A DNA stretch of 64,000 nt from Halomicrobium sp. LC1Hm (GTDB lineage Archaea > Halobacteriota > Halobacteria > Halobacteriales > Haloarculaceae). A program made the position numbers and the translations under genes. The notes under the pieces are model-generated. The model was given only the letters and a program-made list of their open reading frames with translations. It searched no databases and was not told the DNA's origin. Shown one piece after another: positions 25,846 through 34,858 of the stretch (positions within the stretch are counted from its first letter, which is position 1; each line of letters opens with the position of its first letter). Where the stretch lies: assembly GCF_009617995.1 (NCBI RefSeq), contig NZ_CP044129.1, forward strand, positions 1,736,001 through 1,800,000, in the 5' to 3' direction.

Positions 25846-26340
25846 TCACAGCGGCTTGCGATAGACGTGTTCCTCGACCGCGGTCGGGCCGAACGTCGTC
25901 GTCTCCGTGGTGACGTACTCGAACCCCTGTCGCTCGTAGAAGCCGATGGCCCGCTCGTTGCCGGCCAGAACGGTGAGTCGGAGCGACGCCGCTGACAGTC
26001 GGCGGTCGACGGCGGCGAGCAGTTCGCTCCCGATGCCGTTGCCCCACAGCAGCGGCTCGACGTAGAGCCGCGAGAGATAGTACGTCTCGGGTGGGTCGTC
26101 CGGCTCGACGTTGACGTAGCCACGGACGCGGCCGCCGCGGCGTGCGACGAGGAACAGGCTGTCGGGATCGGTGATCTGCTCGCGGAGCCGTTCGGTCGCG
26201 TACCACTCCTCGACGACGGCGGCGAGCAACCGCTCGTCGAGGAGCCCGGCGTATGCCGCCTGGAAGCTCCAGTCGGCGACCCGCTGGATCGCGGGGAGGT
26301 CCTGGATCGTCGCTCGTTCGATCGGTGTCGCGACCGTCAT
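25846..26340 (-). CDS. GNAT family N-acetyltransferase
   Basis: A 164-aa single GNAT domain beginning MTVATPIERATIQDLPAIQRVAD. Acetyl-CoA binding is seen in YYLSRLYVEPLLWGNGIGSELLAAVDRRL (Q/R-x-x-G-x-G/A as WGNGIG). The C-terminal AIGFYERQGFEYVTTET is the usual closing motif. The sequence resembles the YhfO/RimI-like subgroup; substrate is unknown. It follows hisD on the same strand with 14 nt between them and may be cotranscribed. Confidence 0.85.
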   Translation of the reverse strand: MTVATPIERATIQDLPAIQRVADWSFQAAYAGLLDERLLAAVVEEWYATERLREQITDPDSLFLVARRGGRVRGYVNVEPDDPPETYYLSRLYVEPLLWGNGIGSELLAAVDRRLSAASLRLTVLAGNERAIGFYERQGFEYVTTETTTFGPTAVEEHVYRKPL

Positions 26341-26354
26341 CTGGGAGTGGGCGC

Positions 26355-27629
26355 TCAGGCGTCGTCGAATCGCTTGCGGACGCTCTCGGCGTGGGCTTCG
26401 AGCCCCTCGGCCTCCGCGAGCGTGGTGATCGTCGACTCGATGTCGGCCAGTGACTCCTCGGAGAGGCGCTGTACGGTCGTCGAACGCAGGAACGAGTCCA
26501 CGGAGAGCCCGCCGGTGACGCGCGCGTGGCCGCCCGTCGGTAGCACGTGGTTCGGTCCGCTGGCGTAGTCACCCGCCGCCACGGCGCTGTAGGGGCCGAG
26601 AAACGCCGACCCGGCCGAGGGGATGCGGTCGAGTATCGACTCGTCGTCCTCGGCGACGATCGAGAGGTGCTCTGCCGCGTACTCTTCGGCGAACAGCACC
26701 GCCTCGCTCATCGATCGCGCGAGGAAGACGCCAGAAGCCGCGCTGTCGAGGGCACCGCGGATCACGTCCGCTCGCTCGCGCGCGCTGGCCTGGCTGTCGA
26801 CGGCCGCCGCGACGGCCTCCGCGAGCCCCTCGTCGTCGGTCACGGCGACGACGGAGGCGTTCTCGTCGTGTTCGGCCTGGGCGACGAGGTCGGCGGCGAC
26901 CAGTTCCGGATCGGCGCTCTCGTCGGCGACGACCATGATCTCGGAAGGGCCGGCCAGGAAGTCGATCGCCACGTCGCCTCGGACGATCGACTTGGCGGCG
27001 GTCACCCACCGGTTGCCCGGCCCGACGACCTTGTCGACGGCGTCGACGGACTCGGTCCCGTAGGCGAGTGCGGCGATCGCCTGCGCGCCGCCGGCCTGGT
27101 ACACCACGTCCGCACCGGCGACGTGGATGGCCGCAAGCGTCACCTGATTGATCTCTTCTGCGGGCGGGGTCGCGACGGCGACGTGTTCGACACCGGCGAC
27201 CTTCGCCGGAACGACGCCCATCAGCGCGCTGGAGGGGTACGCTGCGGTTCCGCCGGGGACGTACGCACCGGCGCTCTCGATGGGACGGTACCGACGGCCG
27301 AGTTCGCGCCCCTCGAAGGAGTCGCGCCAGTCGGTCGGCAACTGTGCCTCGTGGAAGGCTCGAACGTTCGCTGCGGCGTCCTCGATGGCCGACAGCGTCG
27401 CCTCGTCGATCTCCTCGACGGCGCGCTCGGCGGCGTCGGTGATGTCGACGTTGCCGACGGTGACGCCGTCGAACTCTTCGGCGAACTCCCGCAGCGCCAC
27501 GTCGCCCTCTTCGCGAACCCGATCGACGATCTCCTGCACGTCGTCGCGGACCTCTTCGACGCCAGCGTCGCGCTCGAACAGCGCGCGCCGTTCGTCCGGA
27601 CCGAGGTCTCCGACGCGTCGTACGTTCAT
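26355..27629 (-). CDS. hisD: Histidinol dehydrogenase
   Basis: A 424-aa enzyme that catalyses the last two steps of histidine synthesis, L-histidinol to L-histidine with NAD. Family motifs are in order: [70 protein letters not shown] with [14 protein letters not shown], and the zinc/catalytic region [11 protein letters not shown] followed by [26 protein letters not shown]. The ATG at 27629 gives the standard [18 protein letters not shown]. No other his genes adjoin it, as is common in haloarchaea. Confidence 0.97.
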   Translation of the reverse strand: MNVRRVGDLGPDERRALFERDAGVEEVRDDVQEIVDRVREEGDVALREFAEEFDGVTVGNVDITDAAERAVEEIDEATLSAIEDAAANVRAFHEAQLPTDWRDSFEGRELGRRYRPIESAGAYVPGGTAAYPSSALMGVVPAKVAGVEHVAVATPPAEEINQVTLAAIHVAGADVVYQAGGAQAIAALAYGTESVDAVDKVVGPGNRWVTAAKSIVRGDVAIDFLAGPSEIMVVADESADPELVAADLVAQAEHDENASVVAVTDDEGLAEAVAAAVDSQASARERADVIRGALDSAASGVFLARSMSEAVLFAEEYAAEHLSIVAEDDESILDRIPSAGSAFLGPYSAVAAGDYASGPNHVLPTGGHARVTGGLSVDSFLRSTTVQRLSEESLADIESTITTLAEAEGLEAHAESVRKRFDDA

Positions 27630-27735
27630 ACCCGTCGTTCGGACCGCACGGAAAAACGGTTTGCCATCCACGGCCCGCCCCGAGCGGGGGCCGAGCCACA
27701 ACCCGAATAAACGAGCCGTCCCTACGGGCGAACGT

Positions 27736-27930
27736 ATGACGACACTGTCCGTCGAAGGAATGTCCTGTGAGCACTGTGAACAGACCGTCGAAGAGGCTCT
27801 CGAAGCCGTCAGTGGCGTCACCGACGCCAGCGCCGACCACGAGGACGAGCGTGCCAGCGTCGAGGGCGACGCCGACGTGGCGGCCCTGGTCGAAGCAGTC
27901 GAGGAAGCGGGCTACTCGGCCCAGACGTAG
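27736..27930 (+). CDS. Heavy-metal-associated (HMA) copper chaperone-like protein
   Basis: A 64-aa single HMA domain: MTTLSVEGMSCEHCEQTVEEALEAV. The CxxC in GMSCEHC binds Cu(I). The rest has the beta-alpha-beta-beta-alpha-beta pattern and ends EEAGYSAQT. It would pass copper to a P-type ATPase or a regulator; neither is encoded in this window. It is divergent from hisD, with promoter sequence in the roughly 100 bp between them. Confidence 0.9.
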   Translation: MTTLSVEGMSCEHCEQTVEEALEAVSGVTDASADHEDERASVEGDADVAALVEAVEEAGYSAQT

Positions 27931-28103
27931 GCTCCGCGTTCAGCTGATCGGGAACGACCGGCAGCTACGCCAGAAGAGCCGGGCCGGCGATCTGACGTAG
28001 CACTGCCGATCACCGATCGACGCGACGATCTCCTGCCCGATTGCTTCCACAGTATCGATCGAGAGAAGCGGCTTCGAACTCGTGGCGTGGTTGCGAACGC
28101 AGG

Positions 28104-28895
28104 CTACGCGGCCGGCTCCGACGGCGAGTCCGCTCCGACTTCCCGCAAGACGACGTTGACGACGACGCCGATCAGGACGACGATGCTCGCGAAGTACAGC
28201 CACGTGACGAACAGCAGGACGGCCCCGAGGATACCGTAGGCCGCGTACTGCCCGGCGTTGGCCGCGTAGACGCGAAATCCGAGCTGGAGCAGGACCCACC
28301 CGCCCGCAGCGATCACCGCGCCGGGGAGGATGTCTCGCAGCGACACGTCGACCGGCGGCAGGACGTAGTAGATCGGCAGGAAGGCGAGGGTGATGACGAC
28401 GACCAGCGCGACGGTCCCGAAGACGTTGACGAACGGGATTTGCCAGGGCTGGATCGAGAGGACGAGACCGACGAGGACCGCGGTCCCGACCGCGAGTGCG
28501 ACGGCGACGACGACGACCAGTCCGTTCCGCACCTGCTGGAGTAGCGACGTGTGGACCTCGGCGGCGTACACTTCGTCGAACGCCTGATCGAGTCCGCGAA
28601 AGAGCTTCAGTCCGCTCCAGAGCAACACCAGGAAGCCGACCAGCGAGGCCGTCCCCCGCCCGGCGGTGTCGGTGAGCGCACCCGCCACGAGTTCCTGGCC
28701 CGACGCCGAGAGCATCCGGCCCAGCACTGCGACGACCCGGTCGGCGAACGCCTGACCGCCGAGCGTCGAGGCGACGGCGGTCGCCAGCAGCAGCAGGGGT
28801 ACGATAGACACGAACGCGTAGTAGGCGATCCCCGCCGCGAGGAACGTAACGTTCCGGTCGCGAGCGAGCGTGACAACTGAGCGAAGGATCGACAT
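28104..28895 (-). CDS. YihY/virulence factor BrkB family membrane protein
   Basis: A 263-aa protein with six hydrophobic helices. The pattern RDRNVTFLAAGIAYYAFVSIVPLLLLATAV, then SLLQQVRNGLVVV, LPPVDVSLRDILPGAVIAAGGWVLLQLGFRVYA and YAAYGILGAVLLFVTWLYF, is diagnostic of the YihY (UPF0761) family, once misnamed ribonuclease BN. The role is uncertain, with transport or envelope functions proposed. A 527-bp gene-free stretch with hairpin arrays lies immediately upstream. Confidence 0.88.
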   Translation of the reverse strand: MSILRSVVTLARDRNVTFLAAGIAYYAFVSIVPLLLLATAVASTLGGQAFADRVVAVLGRMLSASGQELVAGALTDTAGRGTASLVGFLVLLWSGLKLFRGLDQAFDEVYAAEVHTSLLQQVRNGLVVVVAVALAVGTAVLVGLVLSIQPWQIPFVNVFGTVALVVVITLAFLPIYYVLPPVDVSLRDILPGAVIAAGGWVLLQLGFRVYAANAGQYAAYGILGAVLLFVTWLYFASIVVLIGVVVNVVLREVGADSPSEPAA

Positions 28896-29422
28896 ACGTC
28901 ACGTAGCGCGGGCACCCGGTTGAATGCGGCGGTGGCTCCGCGTCGATCAGGACGGAGGACTGTCTGCGAAAGAGAAATGTCGCCCGAAACACTAACGACC
29001 GGCATCATCCGGGGCAGTGCGCCCTGTCGACCGGCAAACCCTCGTGTCGGGCGGGAGGCGTGAAACGCCTCCATGTGGTGAGACGGCGTCAGCCGTCGAG
29101 TCGGGTTGCGCGTAGCGCAACCGAGTGGTGAAGTGGTGCGTACCACTGAACCGGGAGGCGTGAAACGCCTCCATGTGGCGAGACGGCGTCAGCCGTCGAG
29201 TCGAATGTCGCGTGCCCGGGTTCGCCGCGCTGTCATCGTCCCGAAGGACGGGCCTCGGGCGGGGACAAAAGGCACGCAGTCGGGGATACTCCGTCGGACG
29301 GGTAAGGGGTTGCGGTCCGGCCGCGACCACGGCGGGGGACACATACGGTTTCGTGTCGGTGCTGACCGGCGACCGTCGCCACGGGGGAGACGATCACCGG
29401 GTAACTGCTACAATAGTCCGTC
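28896..29422. repeat. Gene-free region with tandem hairpin array
   Basis: No convincing gene lies here. Two 52-bp copies (29052-29103 and 29152-29203, one mismatch) are exactly 100 bp apart. Each holds two perfect hairpins, GGAGGCGT-gaa-ACGCCTCC and GACGGC-gtca-GCCGTC. Between the copies are GGTTGCGC-gta-GCGCAACC (29104-29122) and GTGGT-gcgt-ACCAC (29133-29146), giving six consecutive hairpins. The rest (29204-29422) is GC-rich with a further inverted stretch near 29240-29270 and no clear promoter. It could be an RNA-level or chromatin element. Confidence 0.8.
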
Positions 29423-30781
29423 TCAGACGGTGTACTCGGACTCGGCGAGTTGGACGTAGCCGCCGTCGCGGTACTGGAACTTGCGCCACTTGTAGCCGGC
29501 GACGGTCTTGAGCCCCAGCGTGCCGGCGGCCAGGGCCTGTCGCCACAGGGACCCGTCGACGGTCTGCATCGCGTTGACAGTGGCAAACACGCGGTCCCAG
29601 GTCGCGGGACCGTACCCCTCGACCAGGTCGGCGAAGGCGACGTTGCGGAGGATCTCGGATTCGAGCGCGTCCTTCCAGGCGTCGTTGTAGCGGTCGAGGG
29701 CGTCTGTCGCGGCCAGTTCTCCGGCGAGAGAGCCGGTTCGGACGGCGACGTGGTCCCCGCCCTCGTGGAAGGCGGAGGTCGCGCCCATCGCGCCGCCGAC
29801 GACGGCGACGTTCGCGTCGGTCGGCGAGTCGATCGGCCGGGTCGAAGAGATCGGGTACGTCTCCGTGCCGTCGGTCTTGCCCCGATCCTCGACCAGCGGG
29901 AAGTCGTCGAGGTCGTAGTCGGGAAACTCCCGTTCGAGCAGGCGCTCGACGTAGGTGCGACCCTGCGGGATCTTGTCGTCGTCCTCCCGAAGCAGGGCCC
30001 ACTCGCTGACGTCGTAGTCGTCGATGTCCAGCCCGATCGGCATCGTGAGCCCGATCCGAGCCACGTTGTCGTCGTTCGGGAAGATCCACGGGTAGGCGGT
30101 GTGGCCGGGCATCACGCCCCACCAGAACTGGATTCGGTCCTCGGGGAACAGTTCCTCGGGCATCCGGCGGTGCTCCTGGTAGGCGATGTGGTTGGCCTCC
30201 GTCGACGGGAGCCGCTCGGAGAGCGACTCGTCCGCCGGGAGGAACTGATCGAGGACGCGACCGGTGACCGTCCGCTGGGGGCCGTCCGCGAGGACGAGCG
30301 CGTCGGCGACGATCGACTCGCCATCCGAGAGTGTCAGCGTGTGCTCGACGCCGCCCGAGAGGTCGGTGTCGACGCCAGTGACGCTCGTGCCGACGCGGTA
30401 CTGAGCGCCCGCTGTTTCGGCGCGGTCGCGCAGCCAGTCGTCGAAGCGGGCTCGCTGGAACGTGAAGCCGAATCCGGGATACGCGGAGTCGATCCCCGTC
30501 TCTTCGATCAGGACCGACTCGTTGGGCCCGATGAACTCCGCGCCGTCGAGTTCCGCGAGCTTCACAGAGTCGGGGAACTCGTCGGGACCGAAGCCGGCGA
30601 GTTCGGTCCAGTAATCCAGAAAGCCGGCGGCGTCCGTCGAGTCGGGGCCCAGTCCGTCACGGTCGGCTCTCGGGACCCCCTTCTCGACCACGACGGCCTC
30701 GGCACCCTGTTCGGCGGCTGCCCGACCGGCAGACGTACCGGCGGGCCCGCCGCCGACGATCGCGACATCTACGCGCTCCAT
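29423..30781 (-). CDS. Geranylgeranyl-reductase-family FAD-dependent oxidoreductase
   Basis: A 452-aa flavoprotein starting MERVDVAIVGGGPAGTSAGRAAAEQG, an FAD-binding GxGxxG Rossmann fold. Later blocks include VADALVLADGPQRTVTGRV, YPWIFPNDDNVARIGLTMP and NVAVVGGAMGATSAFHEGGDHVAVRTG, the pattern of the geranylgeranyl reductase (GGR) family, whose haloarchaeal members saturate the isoprenoid chains of membrane lipids or menaquinones. Haloarchaea have several paralogues, so the exact substrate is open. It ends in a short basic tail (GYKWRKFQYRDGGY). Monocistronic. Confidence 0.82.
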   Translation of the reverse strand: MERVDVAIVGGGPAGTSAGRAAAEQGAEAVVVEKGVPRADRDGLGPDSTDAAGFLDYWTELAGFGPDEFPDSVKLAELDGAEFIGPNESVLIEETGIDSAYPGFGFTFQRARFDDWLRDRAETAGAQYRVGTSVTGVDTDLSGGVEHTLTLSDGESIVADALVLADGPQRTVTGRVLDQFLPADESLSERLPSTEANHIAYQEHRRMPEELFPEDRIQFWWGVMPGHTAYPWIFPNDDNVARIGLTMPIGLDIDDYDVSEWALLREDDDKIPQGRTYVERLLEREFPDYDLDDFPLVEDRGKTDGTETYPISSTRPIDSPTDANVAVVGGAMGATSAFHEGGDHVAVRTGSLAGELAATDALDRYNDAWKDALESEILRNVAFADLVEGYGPATWDRVFATVNAMQTVDGSLWRQALAAGTLGLKTVAGYKWRKFQYRDGGYVQLAESEYTV

Positions 30782-30847
30782 ACCCCACCCCTGTTCGGAG
30801 GGGGCTTAAATTCCTTGCTCGCCACTCATCGCGCGACGGCCCGACGG

Positions 30848-31441
30848 TCAGGTGACAGATCGCGGCTCCGATCCCAGATCGTCGGTGACCGCCGCGAGGA
30901 TCGCCTGTCGCCAGTGACCGTCGAACTGTTCGAGACGGTCGTCGAGCGTGGTTCGCGTGGCCTCGAGTTCGGCGATCAGGTCGTGGTACTCGTCGCTGTC
31001 CCCGAGCGCGTCCCGACTGATCCGGAGTTCGAGCGTCGCCTTCCGCGCGGTCAGAGAGAAGTACTCCCGGAGCAGCTGCCGGCAGGCACCCCGTGAGAGC
31101 ATCGTCTCGACCACGTCGAGCACCGTCTCTCGCGACACCGGCTTGGTCAGGTAGTCGTCGACGATCAACTCTCGAACGTCGAAGTCCGGCTCCACGCCGG
31201 AGATCATGACGACGAAACAGTCGTCCGGTCGCTCGGTCAGTCGCTGTGCCACCTCCACCCCGTTCATCTGGGGCATCTCTCTGTCGAGGAGCATCACGTC
31301 GGCGTCCCCCACCTTATCCAGCGCCGCCCGCCCATCGGCGGCGGTCAGCACCTCGTACTCGTCGTCGAGCCAGATCGAGTGGAGCTCCCGGCAGGCGGGA
31401 TCGTCGTCGACGACGAGCACGGTGTCCCAGTCACCACACAT
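30848..31441 (-). CDS. Response regulator with HalX output domain
   Basis: A 197-aa protein. Residues 5-120 are a receiver domain: TVLVVDDDPACRELHSIWL with the acidic pair, the phospho-acceptor Asp in VMLLDREMPQMNG, the conserved Ser/Thr in VMISGVEP and Lys in YLTKPVSRE. Residues about 125-190 form the helical HalX domain (REYFSLTARKATLE, then YHDLIAELEATRTTLDDRLEQF). HalX has no DNA-binding motif and its output is unknown. No kinase gene is adjacent, so the partner is elsewhere. Confidence 0.9.
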   Translation of the reverse strand: MCGDWDTVLVVDDDPACRELHSIWLDDEYEVLTAADGRAALDKVGDADVMLLDREMPQMNGVEVAQRLTERPDDCFVVMISGVEPDFDVRELIVDDYLTKPVSRETVLDVVETMLSRGACRQLLREYFSLTARKATLELRISRDALGDSDEYHDLIAELEATRTTLDDRLEQFDGHWRQAILAAVTDDLGSEPRSVT

Positions 31442-31665
31442 TACACCGACCGTGGAACCACACCATCATTAAATGTGGCATCGCGAAGCGGCCCGCGACC
31501 CGTCGATGTCGGCGCTCGATCCGTCGCTATCGATATTTCTCCACGCGTGAGACGAAAGGAACGGTCCAGCGAAGGGCGTCCACCGCCGGTCTCCGTGACA
31601 GTACTGTTTTGAGCCACTGGCTGGAACGACCACTATGTCCCTGGCCCAAACAGAGGTGGCAGTGC

Positions 31666-32619
31666 GTGACTGAGATCGCCATCCTGCGGCAGAAAGCACA
31701 CGGCCTGCCGGTCGAATCGTACGCCGACGCGGTCCGCGAGCGACTGCCCGAGGCGACGGTCACGGTCGCGCGGACGCCCGAGCAAGAGCGAGCGGCCGTC
31801 GAGACGGCGACGGTGGTCTCGGCCGGGCCGTTCGACGACGAACTGCTCGATCACGCCCGCGAGATCCAGCTGTTCGCGAGCGTCTACGCCGGCTACGATC
31901 ACCTGCCCCTCGACGAGTTCGCCGAGCGAGAGATCGCGCTGACGACGGCCTCGGGAGTCCACGGCCCGAACATCGCCGAGCACGTGATCGGCGCGTTTCT
32001 CGCCTTCACGCGGCGCTTCTTCGAGGCGCGTCGCCGCCAGCGAGAGCGACAGTGGCGCGCCCTCCAGTCGGGCGAACTCGCCGGCTCGACGGTGGCGGTC
32101 GTCGGGCTCGGCGCGATCGGGCAGGCCATCGTCGACCGACTCGCGGGGTTCGACGTCGACACCGTCGGCGTCCGCTACAGCCCGGAGAAGGGCGGGCCGA
32201 CCGACGAGGTGTACGGCTTCGACGAGATCCACGAGGCCGTCACCGACGCCGAGTACGTCGCCGTCGCGTGCCCGCTGACCGACGCGACCGAGGAGCTGTT
32301 CGACGAGCAACTGTTCCGGACGATGCACCCCGAGGCGGTCTTCGTCAACGTCGCCCGCGGCGGCGTCGTCGATACCGACGCGCTCACGTCGGCGATCCAG
32401 AGCAACTACATCGGCGCGGCACAGCTGGACGTGACTGATCCCGAGCCGCTGCCCGAGGACCACCCGCTGTGGGGCTTCGACAACGTCTTCGTGACGCCCC
32501 ACGCCTCCGGCCACACGCCCGAGTACTACGAGCGCACCGCCGACATCCTCGCCGAGAACGTCAGGAGCGCCGCGGAGACCGGCGAGTGGGACGGGCTCCG
32601 GAACCAGATCGACCTCTAA
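31666..32619 (+). CDS. D-2-hydroxyacid dehydrogenase, NAD-dependent
   Basis: A 317-aa protein when started at the GTG at 31666 (VTEIAILRQKAHGLP). The NAD-binding loop is VAVVGLGAIGQAIVDRLAGFDVD (GxGxxGx17D). Catalytic residues fit the family: Arg in NVARGGVVDTDAL, Glu in VTDPEPLPEDHPLW and His in VTPHASGHTPE. This is the phosphoglycerate dehydrogenase/glyoxylate reductase-like superfamily without an ACT domain, so probably not SerA. A longer upstream frame exists but lacks family similarity. The stop overlaps the convergent gene by 4 nt. Confidence 0.85.
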   Translation: MTEIAILRQKAHGLPVESYADAVRERLPEATVTVARTPEQERAAVETATVVSAGPFDDELLDHAREIQLFASVYAGYDHLPLDEFAEREIALTTASGVHGPNIAEHVIGAFLAFTRRFFEARRRQRERQWRALQSGELAGSTVAVVGLGAIGQAIVDRLAGFDVDTVGVRYSPEKGGPTDEVYGFDEIHEAVTDAEYVAVACPLTDATEELFDEQLFRTMHPEAVFVNVARGGVVDTDALTSAIQSNYIGAAQLDVTDPEPLPEDHPLWGFDNVFVTPHASGHTPEYYERTADILAENVRSAAETGEWDGLRNQIDL

Positions 32620-33005
32620 GTTTCGGCCATCGTCGCCCGGTAACCCGCCCGTCCCTCCGCGATCAGGTACCAGACGAGGACCCCGAGGATCACTGCGGTC
32701 AGCACCGGTCGGATCGGTATCGGCCCGACGGTCCATTCACCCGCGACGACCGCCAGCGGCAGGAGGACGACGAGACCACCGAGGACGAGCAGGAACCGCT
32801 TGCGGGCGGTCAGCGGGACGTCACCGCCGCCGCCACGGACAACGAAGTAGGCGTGTGTCCCGCCGAAGATCACGGCGTAGAACGCCCCGATCACGGTCGC
32901 CTGGTGCCACCAGATCGACACGTCGAACAGCGCCGCGCCCGCCGCGAGCACCGCGAGGCCGACGACGCTGACGACTGCGTGGATCTTCGACTCGCGAGAG
33001 ACCAT
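32616..33005 (-). CDS. Small polytopic membrane protein, 129 aa
   Basis: Four hydrophobic helices around residues 8-28, 36-56, 68-90 and 100-117, with a short polar loop VRGGGGDVPLTARKR between the second and third. Trp and His residues (SIWWHQATVIGAFYAVIFGGTHAY) cluster at one membrane face. No family is recognised. Its stop overlaps the hydroxyacid dehydrogenase stop by 4 nt on the other strand, and 42 nt separate it from the 3' end of asd. Confidence 0.55.
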   Translation of the reverse strand: MVSRESKIHAVVSVVGLAVLAAGAALFDVSIWWHQATVIGAFYAVIFGGTHAYFVVRGGGGDVPLTARKRFLLVLGGLVVLLPLAVVAGEWTVGPIPIRPVLTAVILGVLVWYLIAEGRAGYRATMAET

Positions 33006-33047
33006 TGTCTCGTGGACGACGCCACTGCAGAAAAAGGCTGCCGGTCG

Positions 33048-34085
33048 CTACAGGTAACCGTTCGCCGCCAGCAGTTCGCCGTTGAGGACGCTCGCGCCCG
33101 CCGCACCGCGCATCGTGTTGTGCGCGAGGCAGTTGAACTGGAGTCCGTCGGTCGTCTCCTGGACGCCGCCGACCGCGACGCCCATCCCGTCCTCGATGTT
33201 GCGGTCGAGGCGGGGCTGGGGCCGATCGGGCTCGTCGAAGACCCGGATCAGCTGGTCGGGCGAAGACGGCAGGTCGATACCCGACGCCGAGCGTAGCGCG
33301 TCCTCGGCGTCCGCGACAGTCACGTCGTCCTCGGTGTCGACCCAGACGTTTTCGAGGTGGCCGTCGAGCGTCGCGATGCGGTTACAGGAAGCCGCCACGT
33401 CCATCTCGTGGAGGTCGATCGCCGTGCCGTCGAACCCACCCAGCAGCTTCCGGGACTCGGTCTCCATCTTCTCCTCCTCGCCGCCGATGTGCGGGATGGC
33501 GTTGTCGATGATCTCCATCGACGTGACGCCGTCGTAGCCCGCGCCCGACACGGCCTGTAGCGTCGAGACGCGCACGTCCGTCAGGCCGAAGGCCTCGTCC
33601 AGCGCCGCCAGCGGCGGCACCATCGTGATCGTCGAGCAGTTCGGGTTCTTCAGGAGCGCGCCGTCCCAGCCGCGTTCCTCGCGCTGGCGTTCGAGCACGT
33701 CGAGGTGATCGGCGTTGACCTCGGGGATCACGAGGGGCACGTCCTCGTCCATGCGACCGTTCGAGGAGTTCGAGGAGACGACGTAGCCCGCCTCGCAGAA
33801 CTCCGGTTCGACCTCGGCACCGACGCCGGAGGGGAGCGACGAGAAGATCAGGTCCACGCCGTCGGGCACGTCCTCGGGCGTGGTCGCGCCGACCTCGATC
33901 TCGGCCACGTCCTCGGGAATCGGCGCGTCGATGCGCCACTTGGCCGCCTCTCGGTACGCCTTGCCGGCGCTGGATTCGCTGGCAGTCAGTGCTGCGATCT
34001 CGAAATCGGGGTGCGGTTCGAGCAACTGGATGAGTCGCTGACCGACCGCACCAGTGGCCCCCAGAACACCTACACGTACAGTCAT
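33048..34085 (-). CDS. asd: Aspartate-semialdehyde dehydrogenase
   Basis: A 345-aa enzyme that reduces aspartyl-4-phosphate to the semialdehyde, the branch point for lysine, threonine and methionine synthesis. The NADP-binding start is VRVGVLGATGAVGQRLIQLL. The active-site Cys is in LLKNPNCSTITMVPPL, and the C-terminal His/Glu region is VAASCNRIATLDGHLENVWV. It is the archaeal/fungal-type ASADH by length and by SSNSSNGRMDEDVPLVIPEVN. The ATG at 34085 is chosen because it starts at the glycine-rich strand (MTVRVGVLG). Monocistronic. Confidence 0.96.
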   Translation of the reverse strand: MTVRVGVLGATGAVGQRLIQLLEPHPDFEIAALTASESSAGKAYREAAKWRIDAPIPEDVAEIEVGATTPEDVPDGVDLIFSSLPSGVGAEVEPEFCEAGYVVSSNSSNGRMDEDVPLVIPEVNADHLDVLERQREERGWDGALLKNPNCSTITMVPPLAALDEAFGLTDVRVSTLQAVSGAGYDGVTSMEIIDNAIPHIGGEEEKMETESRKLLGGFDGTAIDLHEMDVAASCNRIATLDGHLENVWVDTEDDVTVADAEDALRSASGIDLPSSPDQLIRVFDEPDRPQPRLDRNIEDGMGVAVGGVQETTDGLQFNCLAHNTMRGAAGASVLNGELLAANGYL

Positions 34086-34225
34086 CGGTTCACACACTGC
34101 GGTGGCCAGTCAAAACAGTTTGGATAGCGAGCGACTCCCTGGGGGTCGTACCGCCCGCCGCCGGTCGCGAGTCGATCGCACGGTGTCTCACCGTCGTGGG
34201 GTCCGGTGAGCAACCACTTTCCGTA

Positions 34226-34675
34226 TCACTCGGTGGGCGCTCGTTCGCCGAGGTCTTCGAGCGCCCAGGTGACGATCCGCGCCTCGACCACGTCCCGTTC
34301 CTCGACGTGGTCGTCCTCGCCGTACGTCTCGATGGTCTCTCGGGCGTCGGCGAGCATCTCGCGCTCGCGTGGCCGCTGGTCAGGTTCCTCGCGCACGTCG
34401 TTGAGCAGCGCCTCGAAGTCCTCGCGCAGGTCGAACGAGGCGTGGGCGACGTTGCACCGCGAGAGAGGGCTCATGCCCGTTTCGAGGACGAGATCGCGAA
34501 CCGTCTGCCAGTCGTCCGCGCAGAAATACACCGTGACGGTGCTTTCGATGTCGCGCCAGGCGATGGGGTCGCCGTGTCGCATCAACTGGACGGCCCGCGG
34601 GGGAAGATCGATCCGGGTGGCCGTCTCCTCGGTCCCGCACAGACAGCACGGCTCTTCCGTGGTCCCGGTGTACAT
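34226..34675 (-). CDS. Haloarchaeal conserved hypothetical with N-terminal CxxC
   Basis: A 149-aa acidic protein. It begins MYTGTTEEPCCLCGTEETATRID, a CCxxC that may bind zinc, with a further Cys in YFCADDWQTV and another in SRCNVAHASF, so four ligands are available. The remainder is helical and charged (EDFEALLNDVREEPDQRPREREMLADA). No enzyme family is recognised. It is divergent from tyrS across a spacer that contains a palindromic element (34705-34793). Confidence 0.6.
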   Translation of the reverse strand: MYTGTTEEPCCLCGTEETATRIDLPPRAVQLMRHGDPIAWRDIESTVTVYFCADDWQTVRDLVLETGMSPLSRCNVAHASFDLREDFEALLNDVREEPDQRPREREMLADARETIETYGEDDHVEERDVVEARIVTWALEDLGERAPTE

Positions 34676-34704
34676 GGGAGTGTGTTGGCCCCGGGCCAGT
34701 TGAG

Positions 34705-34793
34705 ACTACCGGCTGTACATCTGTGACCGATTTCGCCACCCCGGGATGGCGAAATCGTTCGTGACGATCTTCACGAAGGTACAGTCGGCAGTA
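34705..34793. repeat. Palindromic element, subtype B, copy 2
   Basis: Left arm ACTACCGGCTGTAC and right arm ACAGTCGGCAGTA enclose a long inner hairpin TTTCGCCACC-ccggg-ATGGCGAAAT. It occupies the divergent promoter region between the Cys-rich hypothetical gene and tyrS, so it is not only a 3' end element. Closest relative in the window is the copy at 59168-59247. Confidence 0.8.
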
Positions 34794-34827
34794 CGAGTGT
34801 GTCGCTCGCGGCGAGGGGAGATGGAAC

Positions 34828-34836
34828 GTTTTAATC
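34828..34836 (+). promoter_or_regulatory. TATA box of tyrS
   Basis: GTTTTAATC centred about 28 nt before the ATG at 34859; leaderless spacing. Confidence 0.55.
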
Positions 34837-34858
34837 ACCGCGGTGGGGTACCAGAGGT

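Noticed and set aside
29052-29203. CRISPR array or tRNA-like gene
   Set aside because: Two copies only, each made of hairpins; no cloverleaf with T loop and no regular spacers.
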